Below are positions 1 through 20,799 of a stretch of 64,000 nucleotides of DNA, piece by piece. The stretch lies in assembly GCA_011800805.1 (NCBI GenBank), contig MPNW01000273.1, forward strand, positions 5,687 to 69,686, read 5' to 3'. Both the position numbers and the translations under genes were made by a program. Position 1 is the first letter of the stretch, and every line of letters begins with the position of its first letter. The notes below the pieces were generated by a model that saw only the letters and a program-made list of their open reading frames with translations, was not told the DNA's origin and did no database searches. The DNA is from Hirudo medicinalis. Taxonomy: Eukaryota > Annelida > Clitellata > Hirudinida > Hirudinidae.

Positions 1-300
1 GGTATATGATATAGTAGGTATAATGATATAGGAGGTATAATGATATAGGAGGTATAATGATATAGAAGGTATAATGATATAGGAGGTATAATGATATAGG
101 AGGTATAATGATATAGTAGGTATAATGATATAGAAGGTATAATGATATAGAAGGTATAATGATATAGGAGGTGTAAAGATATAGGAGGTATAATGATATA
201 GGAGGTATAATGATATAGAAGGTATAATGATATAGGAGGTATAATGATATAGGAGGTATAATGATATAGAAGGTATAATGATATAGGAGGTATAATGATA
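1..300. repeat. 17-bp AT-rich minisatellite, open at left edge
   Basis: About 17 head-to-tail copies of a 17-bp unit (ggtataatgatatagga and close variants, differing mainly at the last three bases). The array already runs at base 1 and stops sharply near 300, so its true length is unknown. One copy carries a g-for-a change (ggtgtaaag) near 172. There is no spacer structure, so it is a simple minisatellite. Confidence 0.95.
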
Positions 301-1620
301 GGCTTCAGGTGAGAGGAAATCAAACTGCAGGTGGAATTCCAATGGCTTAAATGACACCTGGAGCATGTAATAAGTAACAAATAATTCGATTGCATCTTTA
401 AATTATCAATGCAGCAGTTCTGCTTGCAATCAATCGAACGTTGCTTCTCGACAAAGAATCCAGAAATCCTTTGTTCTGCAAATCCTTAAGGTGGTAATGA
501 AAGAAAGGAGAATGTGAAAACTAGGAGGGAGATGAACACACATCCATCAAGCACGTAACTGCTTACATTCATGGAATCTCATTTTCAAGGTTAACCAAAT
601 TTATTCGACATGGCTAATTTATTGTTCAAAAGTTTCCTTTATTGTACAATCTTTATCCTTACGAATCCATAATAAATCGATAAGCTCAGTGGATTACCAA
701 TTTTAGCTGATATATTTATATAATAATAATCAAGGCCGCTTGTAGTCGATGCGGAGACGTCATCGGATCTCAAAATGTAATGTAAATTCTCGGTGCACCT
801 ACGACTCAAGAACGACGTAATATTCATAAGGATTACTTGTTGCAGTGGAAGACAAGAATAAAGATTAATGAGGTTAATAGTGATCAAAGTTGGTGATTCA
901 ATGACAGCGGAAGGTGTCGAGCAGGATTCACAACCAATCTATTGATTCTTTTGCAAATAATTCCATTCAAGGAGAAATTGTTTTTAGTTTACTTACTTTT
1001 TAAGATATCGACGTAAATAATTAACATCGATGTATATTCACATATTTAATATATTTATTTATAAATTACATATTTATAATAATCATCACGAAAACCTTCA
1101 CTCCGTAGTAATGGATGCCGTAAGTTGGTAGACTTTCCACGATGCTCATGTAGCTGGTATAATTAACACTGACTTCAATTAATTGTTATTCTTCAAATGT
1201 AAATGCAAATATGTAAACTAAATATGTAAACTGAATATCTGCATCAAGTGATTTGAAAATGTTAACTTCATTCAAATACTTGATTATAGCAGAGCCAGAC
1301 GTGAGTCCACAAAGTCTCTTGTAGAAGCTAATTATTTGATCTTCACTACAAAAGAAACAAAATCGTAATAATACTAATACTAATAATACATTGGTAATGA
1401 TAATAATAATTACCATTTATGTATTATAATGTAGTATTTAACAGATCAAATTTTACCACTTAAAAGTAATAAAGGCCCACATTAAACAACAAACTCATTG
1501 ATGGATAATTGAAAATAATTCGTATAAAAGAACAGGATTGCATATAATTTACAGAATTAACTTCACAAAAACACAGCAAAGAATAAGAAGTTATGAACTT
1601 GTTACTTGTATCTGAGGTAA
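301..1620. other. No gene recognised
   Basis: AT-rich non-coding sequence. Short open frames occur on the minus strand but show no domain, no splice-consistent extension and no codon signal. Nothing else is seen. Confidence 0.6.
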
Positions 1621-1627
1621 TAACTTT

Positions 1628-1766
1628 ATATTTATATAGCGCCATAAGCGTGAGCGTCAGGGGTGCTTTGTGGTGGTGCAAGCTGGGTTTCGAACACGAC
1701 ACGTAACGACTGTTGCTTTTACCGTCGTTCGCAGGAACGCTACCCTCTGAGCCAACTTGCACCCCA
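1628..1766 (-). mobile_element. tRNA-derived SINE copy (A)
   Basis: Minus-oriented copy of a SINE family found at least ten times in the window. Read on the minus strand it begins with a tRNA-like A box (ggttggctcagagggtag), passes a B box (gtttcgaaacccag) and ends with the family's 'gcgctatataaat' stretch. The tRNA-like head is well preserved; the 3' tail ('ggcactcaaaagatcgg') is missing. Confidence 0.75.
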
Positions 1767-3622
1767 ACCTTGTAAATATTCTTTAAAATTGAGATCATAT
1801 GAGTGACTGGCCAAGACGACGAGCATCTGACAAAATATTGGATCGAAAGAAGGACCGTCCCATCCTTGTGGATTATCCCAGTCATCCGACATGCGAAAAT
1901 ACGAGGGCTGCTTGTAAGAAGTCGTGCGACGAATTGTAGGTAATATTTCATGCCTGAAGTTTCGTGAGAAGATGTTGCAATTAAGTGCAACATTAAACCC
2001 AAGTATGTGATGAAGTTTGCTCTTAAGAACAGAAATACATCAAGTAAGGCCAACAGGATGAATACATTTGCAAGCAATATTGAGCAGTTTTGATTTTATT
2101 CAAATGATTGTAATACTTGATCATCGAGTATCAGGAGGAGATCCTAACAGGAAGCACATGTTTAACATGTTTAAACTAATCAAGTTGCAATGTTTTGAGG
2201 GACTTGCAAACTAATGAGACCAATCCATGAAATAACGAAGTTATGAAAACTTTGGGAAACATTGTTTACCAGAAAGATATGGAAGGATTCTCTTCGAGAA
2301 TTTTTCTTGGAAGTTGAAAATTCTTCAGATTGTTTCTACTGACGGTGTCACTGCAATGAAATGAAATCTTAATAAAAATTCAGCAGAAAACTGTTTACGT
2401 TTTAAACGAAACTTTACAGAATACAAATATTCTAGCAAGAACCTGACCACAATTTAAAAAAAGCAAAAAGTTATACCAAAGTAATGCCTGCAATGAAGCA
2501 ACAAATTGATAAAAGTTACCAACTCCTGATAATCTCCATGGCTGATTTGTAGTACATAGGCTGACAACTCAAAAATGGTTTCACTGTCAGTTTCTATCAA
2601 ACCCTGCCAGAAAGCATCCAAGTACAACAATAATTATCACTATAAATAAATGTCAACTCGGATGCTATCCAACATCCACAACTCAATTCCAACTTATACT
2701 TAAAATAACTCACAGAAAAATAAAATCAAACATTTCAACCTCATCACCTGACATCAAATAATAACAATTAGAACAATTAGAACTAGAGTGGCTTATTAAC
2801 ACACAGATGTCTCCAACATCACAAATCAATGTTGAGTCAGAATTACATGATTAAAGGTGAGTTAACAATTAATGGCTTTAGCCGGTCGACAAATATTTAA
2901 ATTGAACAATTAATGTGCAATCCTGACAATTGAAAACAGTAACCAAAAAGCAAACCTTGCAAAGGAGTTGTTTTGATTGCATATAAAAAAGAATAACTGT
3001 GGTCCTCTCCATAAGCAGCAAAATACTTTCAATGTAGAACCTGCAAATTTAAGAAATCATTTGTGCCTTTCAATTTATCAATCAAATCATCCAAAATGAC
3101 GAAATAAATGTTCTTGCATGTAAAGAGAAAAACAAAAACAATGCTTTGACTTTTATTCAACCTTCAAAGGTTGATCTGATAAAAGGAACGTTTTGCCGAC
3201 GAATTGCAGACGAATGCCAAGAACTTGCAGGGAATCACAACACAATTCGCTGAATTCATTCATCTGAATAACCTCAATAGATCCAATGTTCCAAAGTTTC
3301 TGATGGTAAATCGTGTAATCATACCGGTTCATCAGTAAAGTCAAACAACTGTTGTAACTAATAATTTACATTTCAATTGTCGCGTTCAAATGATTTTGTA
3401 AGTAAGCAGGACTGCATGAAAGGAACAGAAGAATTTAATGAACAATAAAAGAACTCAAAGTTATGGAGAATGATTTATTTTATTAAACGTTTCACTAGAA
3501 AGCCAAACATTTCTACAGAGCAACAAAATGCAGAAATCTAAATGTAAAGCAATTTTAAACTCGTACACGTTACTCATTATTATTTCTCCATAGCAAGCTT
3601 CTGATGCAAGAGAAACGATGTC

Positions 3623-3654
<32 letters not shown>

Positions 3655-5594
3655 GTTGATGATAGCACAACAGAAGTTAGCAATTATAAAGAAGTTGGCG
3701 AAGGAGAATGTTCAAACAATGGACTTGCTGCTTCTACATGCTTCTTCCCAACAACTTCTCTGCACGGTCCATAAGTTCATAAGTTCTAGGAACCAAGGTG
3801 GAACCATCCATTTGCACAACAGAAATAAACAAAACATTCCGTCATTACGCAGCACGACAACCCAGGTAAGTTGTGCTCATTCATCTTTATTATCATGTTC
3901 AACTGAGTACATATCACCATCCAATTATTTGGATTAGCTGAATGCCATCAAACTTGGATATTCTAGCATAAGTTGTAATGTGGCAGTTATTTGTTGACAG
4001 CAACATAACAGCATTGCATTTAGTGAAAGTTACAAATAATAAAGTCTCAAATCACAAATGTCAAATAACATCCATGAATAACCCAGAAATGTCAGAGTAT
4101 TTCTAAGCAACAAAGATGATTTGGATTCCAAATATTTTATTGATTAAAATCGATGACTCACAAATTATTTGTTGATAATGACAATAAACCTCAACTTATA
4201 TGCTTGAACGTCACTCCACTCGAATCATTTGGATGCAAATGGGGGTGTGAACATCACCAATCACCATAGAGTCAATGGCATAAACACTTATGTGCCTTTG
4301 TACCCACACATGTCAAGAAAGATCAAACACTCCATCGAATGTAAAAGAAGGAATTGAGAACTGCAATCATAGTGAAAGTTGCAACAAATAATTTAAAAAC
4401 AATATTAAGTAATCGATACCAAATAGTAAAATAATGTTAGTAATATTAATAAATAATAAATATTCGTGTCAACGAAGTTCATCATCTAGCTCCTAGCACA
4501 ATGAAGATCAATTGACAACATTGTGGACCACTGAGAACATATGAATGGTCTTGAGCATTGCTCCTCCATGAATCATCTCCAACATCCAACATGCTTTCCA
4601 ATCAACAGCGCTTTCATCTGGGCTTATAACAGCAGGAGATGGAATGTGGGAGGGGCTTAACCATGCAATAAATTAACATTTCTCCAGGCAGAAATTCACT
4701 CCAGGCTTCTAATTTTAATTTTGAAATAATTTGTGAAAGCTTTTTCAGACATTTGTCAGGAATGTAATTTACAACGCTTACGTATAATACAATAAATTTA
4801 ATATATTATAATATAATATATTAATATATATATATATATACAATATATTTTAACCCTTTACAAAAATTAAGGAATCACTGTGACAGCTCATTAGGTCATT
4901 AGGTGACACATTTTGTTCTGAAATTAATAACATCTGCCCACTTTCATTAATTTAATCAATCAACTCAAACTTTGCAGAGAAGGAGGTAAGCAGGTCAATA
5001 GGTCAATATGAATTAAACAATGATAAATCATAATTAATCATCATCCTCTTGCAGCCAGCACAAACATCACAAGTGAATGTAAGCTCAGCATATCACGTTA
5101 CATCAGCTTAAGCAAAACACAAAAACATGAAAACAGGAAGACCTCAACTTGACAAAGAAAATTAGAAAACTCCAATCACGTGACACGACATCACAACATC
5201 AATGTTGCCAAAATAAATATAATGTGTCTTACAAACTCCAAAACATGGTGATTTGCAACTAATTTATGCTATTGATTCATCTAAAAATGCTTAAAAAACA
5301 AGAAACAAGTTAAAAGACTTGAACAGGATTTAGTTCCAATAAAATTAATTGCTTTGAGAAAATTCTGTCTGTGAATGACACCCCCTAAAACAATGATCAT
5401 TCGCACATCTCTCATCAATGATCGATTTCTTTAACACTCACGTCAGCATTATGATTTGATGATTAGGAAATAAAACAAGCAAGTACGAACTGACTTGACT
5501 TGAAAGTAAAGAGTGATTGTTCCAGATTTCTTAGGGTATTCGTGGTCGAGTATGTGTTTGTCCAACTGCAACCACTGGTAGTGACCTCTGACAA
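1767..5594. other. No gene recognised
   Basis: AT-rich sequence with a (gat)n tract near 3626-3655 and scattered AT microsatellites near 4800-4850. Open frames of up to about 200 codons on the minus strand (around 1460-2077) overlap the SINE and have no recognisable protein features, so I treat them as chance. Confidence 0.55.
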
Positions 5595-5778
5595 TTGAAA
5601 ACAATTGAAAACAATTGGAAAGCTATCGGAATGCAAGAGGTTCCCGTCACGGATGAAATGTTCTCACGTCTCGTCTCTGAAGGAGAGACCAAAGTAATGC
5701 TTCTCCCTTCTGAGGTTGCAGTGCGATGCCACCATGCCCATCAGTTCATGCACATGCAGCTTATTCTAGAAGATAAAT
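5595..5778 (+). other. Possible isolated coding exon, unidentified
   Basis: An open frame with unusually protein-like composition for this region (balanced charges, residues such as NNWKAIGMQEVPVTDEMF). It ends at a good donor-like site (ccag|gtgaac). I do not recognise the protein and find no partner exon that fits nearby. It could be an orphan exon of an unassembled gene or part of a decayed element. Weak support. Confidence 0.25.
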
Positions 5779-5862
5779 CCTCACCAGGTGAACATTTCTA
5801 TTTACTACTGCAATCATCACCACAGTGACTGTTCATTTATAATATTATGTTTCTGTAATGCA

Positions 5863-5926
5863 GTGGTTCCCAGAGTGGGCAATTCCCTAGAGTAGTATTT
5901 CTTTGTAGGACTTAAATTCTGTTTGT

Positions 5927-5986
<60 letters not shown>

Positions 5987-6587
5987 TTTTATTTATAATG
6001 AAAATAATGCCTTATTAGCTATTACACNTCTTTGTAGGACTTAAATTCTGTTTGTATAGTAATAATAATAATAATAATAATAATATTTTATTTATAATGA
6101 AAATAATGCCTTATTAGCTATTACACAAATCTCCACAGTGACTTTCACATTTTCCTCATTCGTGGCTTTTGAATAAATTGTTTGTTACAGCATTCTCCAG
6201 GCACAAGAAAAGATGTCAAGCATGTGAAAGTATTAACATTATGTGATTTAAAAACAATGAAGTTCTTCTTACGACTTGATGACTCTTCTTTCATTCTGTC
6301 AGGGCTTTGCTTTTAGAATACATTTGATTCGTACGTTTTTTTATTTGATAAATTCAAAAAAGTTTCAAAATTCGAGTTCCTAATTATCTACCTAACTAAA
6401 ACATCATCGCCAGTGCAATTAGTCGAAAGGTCAATTTCAGCTTTTCCCACTGCAGGTGCAAACCCTCGAACCCTTGCTCGACCCGACGGTATGGCCTTTT
6501 TGCCGTGACGTCCCGTTTCCTAGAGAAGGCGACGGTTTAAATTTTCCTCGGAAAGGTGGCGCAGAGCGAAATAAGTTTGGGAACCAC
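5863..6587. mobile_element. Non-autonomous hAT-type element
   Basis: Starts with cagtggttccca (5863) and ends with the inverted match tgggaaccactg (to 6587), the terminal inverted repeat style of hAT/Charlie elements. There is no transposase inside; the interior is an AT-rich filler with a (taa)n tract. The flanking 8-bp target duplication is not clearly preserved. A duplicated segment around an N lies inside and inflates the length. Confidence 0.6.
5900..6126. other. Assembly join: same segment on both sides of a single N (6028)
   Basis: Positions 5900-6027 and 6029-6126 carry the same sequence, differing only in the number of taa units, separated by one N. This pattern is expected when two contig ends that overlap are joined without being merged. 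The true locus probably has one copy. Confidence 0.8.
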
Positions 6588-7560
6588 TGCTACGACACGT
6601 GATAATATAATGCATGATAATAGCGGAGGAAGGAAGCATCATTGAAACAATGATGTAATGATTACTAAAACTGAGATTAGTCATCATCATAATGATCATT
6701 ATCATCATCACCTGAACAAGTATTTCCAGGTGTTGGTCATCCAGCAACACCACATCTGCCAACCTTCCTTCAGACATCTACGAGTCGTTCTGCGGTTCAA
6801 ATGAATTTTATATCAAGAATTAGCATCAATGATTCTGCAAATTACGATGTTGCTTAACAAACTTATATAACAGTATTAATACGTAATGAATAATAAAATT
6901 AATGTTAACGGTGAATAACATTAGTACACAGTGCAAATGAATGTGTATGAATATATCAATAATTACTGAGAAACCTCTCATTAGAAATGACCATAAAATC
7001 GCAAAAGATCATCATCATCATCAATTTGCAAGCCACAAATTGATATATTCTTCGTCCAGAGAAAAAGTCTGTTTCTTTCTTAAACCTCAAACATTGAAAG
7101 ATTTATCATCGGAACCTCAAACCACATCACCACTCCTTCTTAACTTCTGAATATTTTGTCAATCCAAAAAAAAAACTCTTGATTTATCTCAGAGTTTAAA
7201 AACTAAAACTTGTTTTAAGCATAGGAAATATTTTTAGTTACAAAATACAAGCTCATGTCAAGAAAATATTGTCAGATTAGGATCATGAACAATAATTATT
7301 AAGGCTGAAGATAGAAACATACATTGCAATATCTTATTACAATTGAATATCTGAAGTAAACTTATTTATAAACTTCACCTCAACTGAGCAACTCAAGCAA
7401 AATGACATATCCACTTATGATCCACAAACAGACTCATCTAATGCAAGTCTTTCCTACATCACCACAAGCGGGCCATACGATTAACACTTAAAACGTCGCA
7501 GGACAAATATGAGAAACAATTAATAGGGCACGTAAATAAAACAACTAGAATCGAGATAAA
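6588..7560. other. No gene recognised
   Basis: AT-rich sequence with short cat/atg microsatellite tracts around 6680-6710 and 7008-7022. No feature supported. Confidence 0.5.
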
Positions 7561-7590
7561 ATGGGCTCGTCCTGCGAAGAGGATCAGAAC

Positions 7591-7656
7591 GTTTTCAAAT
7601 GTTTTCAAATGTTTTCAAATGTTTTCAAACGTTTTCAAATGTTTTCAAATGTTTTC
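7591..7656. repeat. 10-bp tandem repeat (gttttcaaat)
   Basis: Six full units of gttttcaaat (one with a terminal c) plus a partial seventh. It sits immediately upstream of a decayed LINE fragment. Confidence 0.95.
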
Positions 7657-7794
7657 TCGAGATATTTTTCAACTGTGTACTTTGAGGCATCCTCCAGGAT
7701 ACTGTTTGTGAAAGAGTTGAAATGTTTTGACCAAACATTCCAGAGGGTGGAATGCAGGAAATGAAAACAGACATCATTACAGAAGATGCAAAGT

Positions 7795-8345
7795 TGAAAG
7801 AATTAAACAGGAATAAATCTGCAGGTCCAGATGGATTACATCCAAGAGTTATTTTTGAAACAAGGCAAACGACGGAGTAAAACGGGAAATAATGGTGAAG
7901 GAAAGAGTCCCCGATTTAGCATTTGTTTAGACTCCAGGCTGAACTTCAAGGAACATATCCTGACTAGGATAAAGAAAGCCATTGCAATGATTGGAGTTGT
8001 TGCAAGAAATTTTAGATACATGCATTTATTTGCCTATGTAAGACAGAATAGGTAACGGTCGGAGTATGGAGTGCGTGGAACTTGCTCAGGCAGAAAGAAA
8101 AGGGCAGCATGTTGATCACAGCATGCAGTCACCAGGCTCACAAAGAAAGATTAAAGTTCCTAAAGCTCCATTCTTTAGTTCACAGGAGGAAGAGAGCAGA
8201 CTCAATCACGTTGTACAACTCTATACGTGGATTTGTGACGGGCGCTGCCTGCCCCGCGAAACGTTCTGCCCGGACGAAAGGTCAAGAGGTCGTGCCGACT
8301 TGAAATCGTCGACTGCAGAGATTATAGAAAAGTTTTTCAGTAACA
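7795..8345 (+). mobile_element. Decayed LINE reverse-transcriptase fragment
   Basis: Translations in more than one frame show LINE ORF2 pieces. NKSAGPDGLHPRV near 7815-7855 is the reverse-transcriptase finger motif. SRLNFKEHI around 7930-7960 is the post-catalytic 'dSkLsFkeHI' motif, followed by IKKAIAMIGVVARNF. Near 8150-8280, LKFLKLHSLVHRRKRAD matches the thumb-region 'RLkxLgLpsLexRRlrgD' motif. The catalytic YADD block between the first two motifs is deleted and the frame is broken, so it is dead. CR1/jockey-like by these motifs. Confidence 0.7.
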
Positions 8346-8545
8346 GGATGGTGCATGGTTAGAACTTCGAGAAGAACTGGTAAAGGCTCAGAACATATGA
8401 ACTTTAAATTTCTTAAAGATAATTTTTATTGTGGCTAAACTTATGATATTTGATTTTGTGGATATGTTGTTTTGTTCATTTGCTCTTTGATTGCTTTTCA
8501 CATTGTTCATTGTGTGATCCAGGCAAGCTCCTCTCCGTAACATAT

Positions 8546-8748
8546 TTATGTATTCAGCCGATCTTTTGAGTGCCTTTTGTATCCGAATGGGATGTGAAGG
8601 CACTTTTTAATCTTTTCTGGCATTTATATAGCCCCTACCCGAGGGCGCTCCCTGGCGGTGCAGGCTGGGTTGCGAACACGACACATTATGACTGTTGCTA
8701 TTACGACCGCATGCAGGAACGCAACCGCCCGGCCAACCTGCACGTAAT
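8546..8748 (-). mobile_element. tRNA-derived SINE copy (B), near full length
   Basis: Read on the minus strand: gtgcaggttggccgggcggt (A-box region), then gttcgcaaccc (B box), then gctatataaatgcc, then a tail containing tgccttcacatcccattcgg and ending ggcactcaaaagatcggctg. It has both head and tail, so it is one of the best copies for defining the family. Confidence 0.8.
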
Positions 8749-8814
8749 GACTAATTAATTAATAATACAATGATAATAATAATAATTATTATCCATATCC
8801 TCGGGGTTAGGGTT

Positions 8815-9400
8815 ACCATATCCTCCAGACAACATCCTCATTGACAGTAAACTCACTTTTAAAGCCCATATCATCAATACCATTCACAAGGCCTTTATCA
8901 GAATAATTCTCAAATGTTTTCGCTCGAGAGATAAACAAATATTGACCAGAGGTATTGCACTTATGTTCGGCCAATCCTCGAATATCGTTCCCCAGTCCGG
9001 AGTCCCGTAGCAAGCAGCTCGTAATGAAGATTGAACGTCCATTCCAGGATGGCCGACGCTACCTTGCAGACTTCAGAAGCTCGGACTCGAGAACCTCGAA
9101 CATCGTCGACAATTTATGCCTACAAAATAGTGCACGGCTTGCTTTGCTCGCTGCATCATTCCGGGAATTCCGTTTTCGTATCGTCTCTCTCACACGTGGT
9201 CGTACCCTTCGTCCGAAAAATGAAAAATGCTCCGTTACTCGCAGGCTCCATTTGTTCGAGGATCAAATCGTGAAACCTCGAACCCTGAAGTCGTCGCTCG
9301 TCGACCAGATTCCGAGCTCGCTTATCTACCGTGGATCTCAACAAACATCTAACAATGAAATGATTTCAAGTTTTTTCTGTACCACTCTACCTCTATAAAC
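8815..9400 (+). mobile_element. Second decayed LINE reverse-transcriptase 3' fragment
   Basis: Frame-broken translation holds SKLTFKAHI-like sequence near 8847-8875, then KCFRSRDKQILTRG near 8905-8950 (compare the LINE motif 'iFrcFxsrdxxxlxraf'). After it comes a thumb-like stretch around 9065-9150 (LGLENLEHRR) and a YKIVHGLLC-like segment. Several stops interrupt it. The style differs from the 7.8-kb fragment, so this is probably another insertion. Confidence 0.65.
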
Positions 9401-9469
9401 CGATCGACTACGACTCGGGTTAGCGGTCGTTCGTGACCCTCTTTTCGGTTTAAATTAATAAAAAATTAA

Positions 9470-12400
9470 TAGCGAATAATTTTTAATAAGATTGCCAGGT
9501 TGTTGTCTGAGGTAGTAATGGAAGTATTTGAGGGGATAATGAAAAATTCAACAAAACATTCAAAATAAATTCAGGCTTATAAGTACAATAAAACATATGT
9601 GACCATAAAGTCTGAATTAAAACTTATCCTAGAAAGCCATAACGCCGGCCAAAAATTATTGTTCATTGAAAGTATCAAATCATTTATTAACCATTCATAT
9701 ACTTGTGCTACATAAAATAATCATAAATATGTAATCATAAACTTGTGTTATCCTTTTCGAGGGCACACATTCACGCATTTATAAGCTTAAGAGACTCGAT
9801 ATTTATTTATTAATATTATTAGTGCTGCTCGACGTTGGCAAAAATCCTTCGGAAAATATTTAAAAATTGAAATTGGATGACATTCAAAGCGTGCTATAAA
9901 TAGAACTGTACAGTTGAGAAATGGAACATGTAAATTGAGATGAGCTGACACAAGGACGGATTGGGGAGGATGGTTCAGTGGATGAATGGGTGCTGTGAAT
10001 GAGTCAACAGGAAAGAACAAAACATCTCAAAATAAATAATTTTAATGTGATGCAGCTGAGGCTAAACTAATTATAGGAGTTAATTAAATTTATTAGGATC
10101 AAGGTTTTCAAAGTTTTAAGGCAAAACTATTTTTAGAGCATTTACTTTTAGTTCATAAAAACAAAATTCAACTTGTAAGCTGTTGATGTGCCAGTGAGTG
10201 CCACATAAAAAATAGTTGTTTAGAAATAGCCATAAGATGAGTGCTTCATGACACAATGTGAGGTGAGTTTTATTTTGTTTACCAACAGTAGAAATTATTA
10301 ATAATTTCATTATTACACACGTTTATGCAATAACAAACTTAAGATTTAGATTTTCCATGTCATGAATTTCATAATCACATAATCAGTTCTTATGAGGATA
10401 CAAATCTTATTGAGGATACCACACCTGAGAATTTGAGAATGCATGTCTTTGTATTAACCTAGTATTGCATAATACTTTGCATAAGCAGAATCTGTTTGAT
10501 TAAACCATGTAATATCATAAACACACCATAGTATCATTCAAACAGAAACAATACTAACTATAACAAGTGAAATCCAAGGAGTCCAAAGACTTGGCTAGCA
10601 TCAACAGTTAACATCATCAGAATGTTTTTATTAAATCTTCTGTCTTAACCCTTTTACATAAAGCAGTAGGATTTACTTCTGAACTTTACTTTAATCAACA
10701 ATACCTGCCGGACTGCAACGTTTAAGTCTTTTAGAGACTTAATGTATTCCACCGTAGTCAATGTATTTGTCGGCAACAACAATGTCTGCTCAATTCACCC
10801 GCTTGGGTAACAGAATTTAAACTACATCCAAAATTGAAATTACAAAAATCTTAAAAGATTGCAGAGGAAGCCAGTTTTTAAATACTTGCGCCATTGCAGC
10901 AAGCCTCGTCGAACGCAAAGGCGAGAAATCGTCACAGCCGAGACAATCAAAGAATGCTCAATCATAATCGAGGGGAAGCTTCTATGCGCATTCATTTTAA
11001 ATAAAAGCTAATTAGTCCTCATAAAGATGATTGCTGCATCTTTTTAAGATTGTTTCTTAACTGATATGTTGCTTATCTTAAAAACAATTCATTGCTACTT
11101 CATAGCAATTATAAGGTTATCAAGAATTTTAATCTTTAACTTAGTGCTAATTTAATGCATTAATTAGACAAGTGTTAAAAAGTAATCCTAATGCAACTGT
11201 TAAAAAAATCATTAGAATGTTAGAATTAGAGCTGATTTTATCACTATGAACTAACGCCCTTGATGTGATTTAATTACCCTTTCGCCCAAGATAAAGTAAT
11301 TACGTAATGCAACGAGATGATTTGTTTGTAGACAAAATATAAAATGTCTTGTTAAATAGAGTTTGTGACCAAATTTTAAATGATATTCAACAATGGTTTT
11401 GAATGTCGAAGCGGTGAGTTTAACTTAATAAGAAAATTTAGTTTCGAATAAATAAACATGTAATAGAAGATATGACCATTTCAAGATGGAAGATGTTATG
11501 CTTAATAAATTGTTCGGAAATTTGATAACATGCGAGTGATGAAGATTAGTTAGTACATTCATTTATAATAAATGAATGATTTTAAATGTTAATTATAGAA
11601 GGCCAGCGAGTGTTGAGAAAAGGAGACGAATTAATCATCAATACATCCAAGTGCAGCTTCTTTCAGGAGGATTCCTGTTGGTATTACAATGATGTTTTAA
11701 TTGTCATTCTTGTGTGAAGGTAGGATCTCTGAAAAGCTCTCGAAGTGAGAGGAACTGCTTTAAAAGCCTTGAATTTGTCGTCCTCTGTGGCAGAAATATT
11801 TCCTCGCTCTCACTCATGCTTAAGGCAAAATTCACCATAGCGGAACTTTTGAGAACAACTTTGCAATATGTATTCGTAAATTTATTTTTATAGGAACATT
11901 TACCGAAAGTAAAACTACAGAATTTTTATTTTAATACTCCAAAATTTTCACTCCAGATTTTTAAGCATTCTATTCATGGTCCTATCGCAACAACATGGCT
12001 AAAATAACAGGCCTGCAAAATTTAGGTTCAAATAACCTTTTTAAAATTCAACGATTGTAATCCTCAGATGTCCTCAGATTTTTTGTTTGCATTTTTTTTT
12101 ACAATCCTCAAAAGGAAATCTTCTGTAAGAAAATTTATGAAATTCAAAGGAATTAAAAACTAAAACAAACTTTTTAGAAATTTATTTTTTGGTGTATACC
12201 ATTGTTTTACATATGTAGAGAATTATTTATCTTAATTTGACAAAAATTGTATGATGCATGCATTTTTCGAGCGTTCATGAAACTCCGCCTGCTTTTTGTG
12301 TGATGAATGTTCATTGTCATTCTTGTAGCATCGTAGCAAGCCATCATATTGACATTCCATCGTCCCTGGTACATTTTAAGCGTTCACCTTGTCATTCACT

Positions 12401-13216
12401 CATTGCACCAAGATTTTCTGGAAAGAAGTCCTTATGCAACAAGTGAATTTTTATACTCATAGAACATCCCAATATTTTGAAATTTCTCAGCATCTTTTTA
12501 ACAATGTTTTTACAGTATGGGTCTTTGGAGTTTCCTAGGAATTTGGTAATAACATCTTTAAAAACAATCCAATTTTTTTCAGCATCATTTTCATTGTGGA
12601 AAGAAACTTTCATCTGTCATAAATGTTCATAAATCTAGGCAAATAAATATACTTTTATTCAGCTTAGCTTCAGATAGTTGAGCGGACTTTATGTATAGCA
12701 TAGCTATTTAAAGCAGTTTTCTCCTTTTGATAAGGCTTTAATAAAGTTATAGCAGCCTTCTGGAATATGATGATGATGACGATGTCATGCGTAACATTTA
12801 TGGAAGATATAACCGGTTTTAGATCCATTTCTTTCATGTTAACATGGTTTTGTTAGTCTTAGATAATGTTAAATTGTACAAATAATTTATTAAAGAAAAC
12901 TTGCCAAGTTTTTGCAATATCTAAAAAATAATGGAATAATTTATCTTCCTATGCAGCAATACTTGTGTTTTGGAAAACATTTTGTGACATAACTGTGCGT
13001 GATACAATAATTTTGTTATCATTTTTGAATTCAGCATCCAAAAATACAAAGCAAAAGCAAATAAAATGAAACAAAACGTTTTTCGTCGCAGGCCTGTGTA
13101 ATTAAAACTGTGAACCTGCAGTGGAAATTGTGAAACTTTCACCTAAGGACATCATGATGTTCAACATCAACATCACGATGAAACAACATAATGACATCAT
13201 GACGACCATTTGAAGG
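9470..13216. other. No gene recognised; downstream flank of the kinase gene
   Basis: AT-rich sequence without a defensible gene. The last few hundred bases may include the 3' UTR of the minus-strand kinase gene. A short cat/gat-rich quasi-palindromic stretch lies at 13,150-13,200. Confidence 0.5.
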
Positions 13217-20257
<7,041 letters not shown>

Positions 20258-20799
20258 GACTAAATCGATGCCAATATTTTCCAAAGAAATTAAATGAAAA
20301 GTTTTTGTTTATTCGATCTGCAATCTTACCTCAATTACTGTTTACCTTGTAATTCTGAGGTAACTTATAATGGCCAAACAGTAGAAATATGAGCTGTTGA
20401 CTAACTTTTTAGACATAAAGACGAGGAAGTTACAAGGCACACCTGCCAAACAAATTTCAACTAAGAATAACACTCGCCATTCATTGCTGCGAAGCTGTGG
20501 TTGCATGGGATTTGACTATACCATGACATTGGAGCTTCTTTGCATCCATTTAATTATGCTATTCTGAATTTATTTAATTAATTATTTATTTAATTCAAGA
20601 CAATTAAAGTGAACAGGAAATCTGAATAAAATTTTGTAGTGAAAGTAATCTTTAAATACCAATTGCCTCATCTTAATCACAACATTGTCTAATGAGAAGG
20701 AACGTAGTCATAATGCGTAACATACTATGGAGCGGCATGGATTTCCCACAATGAAGGAAGAAATCTTCACGATAACATCATTCTAAATTATAAATATTG
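20258..20799. other. Upstream flank of the kinase gene; no feature seen
   Basis: AT-rich sequence upstream of the kinase start codon. The promoter and any 5' UTR exon should lie here or beyond, but no element can be identified by eye. Confidence 0.4.

Noticed and set aside
1..300. CRISPR-like array
   Set aside because: Units follow one another without spacers, period 17 bp, in an intron-rich animal genome; it is a minisatellite.
1460..2077. 205-codon open frame on the minus strand
   Set aside because: It overlaps SINE copy A, has no domain and reads as chance in AT-rich DNA.
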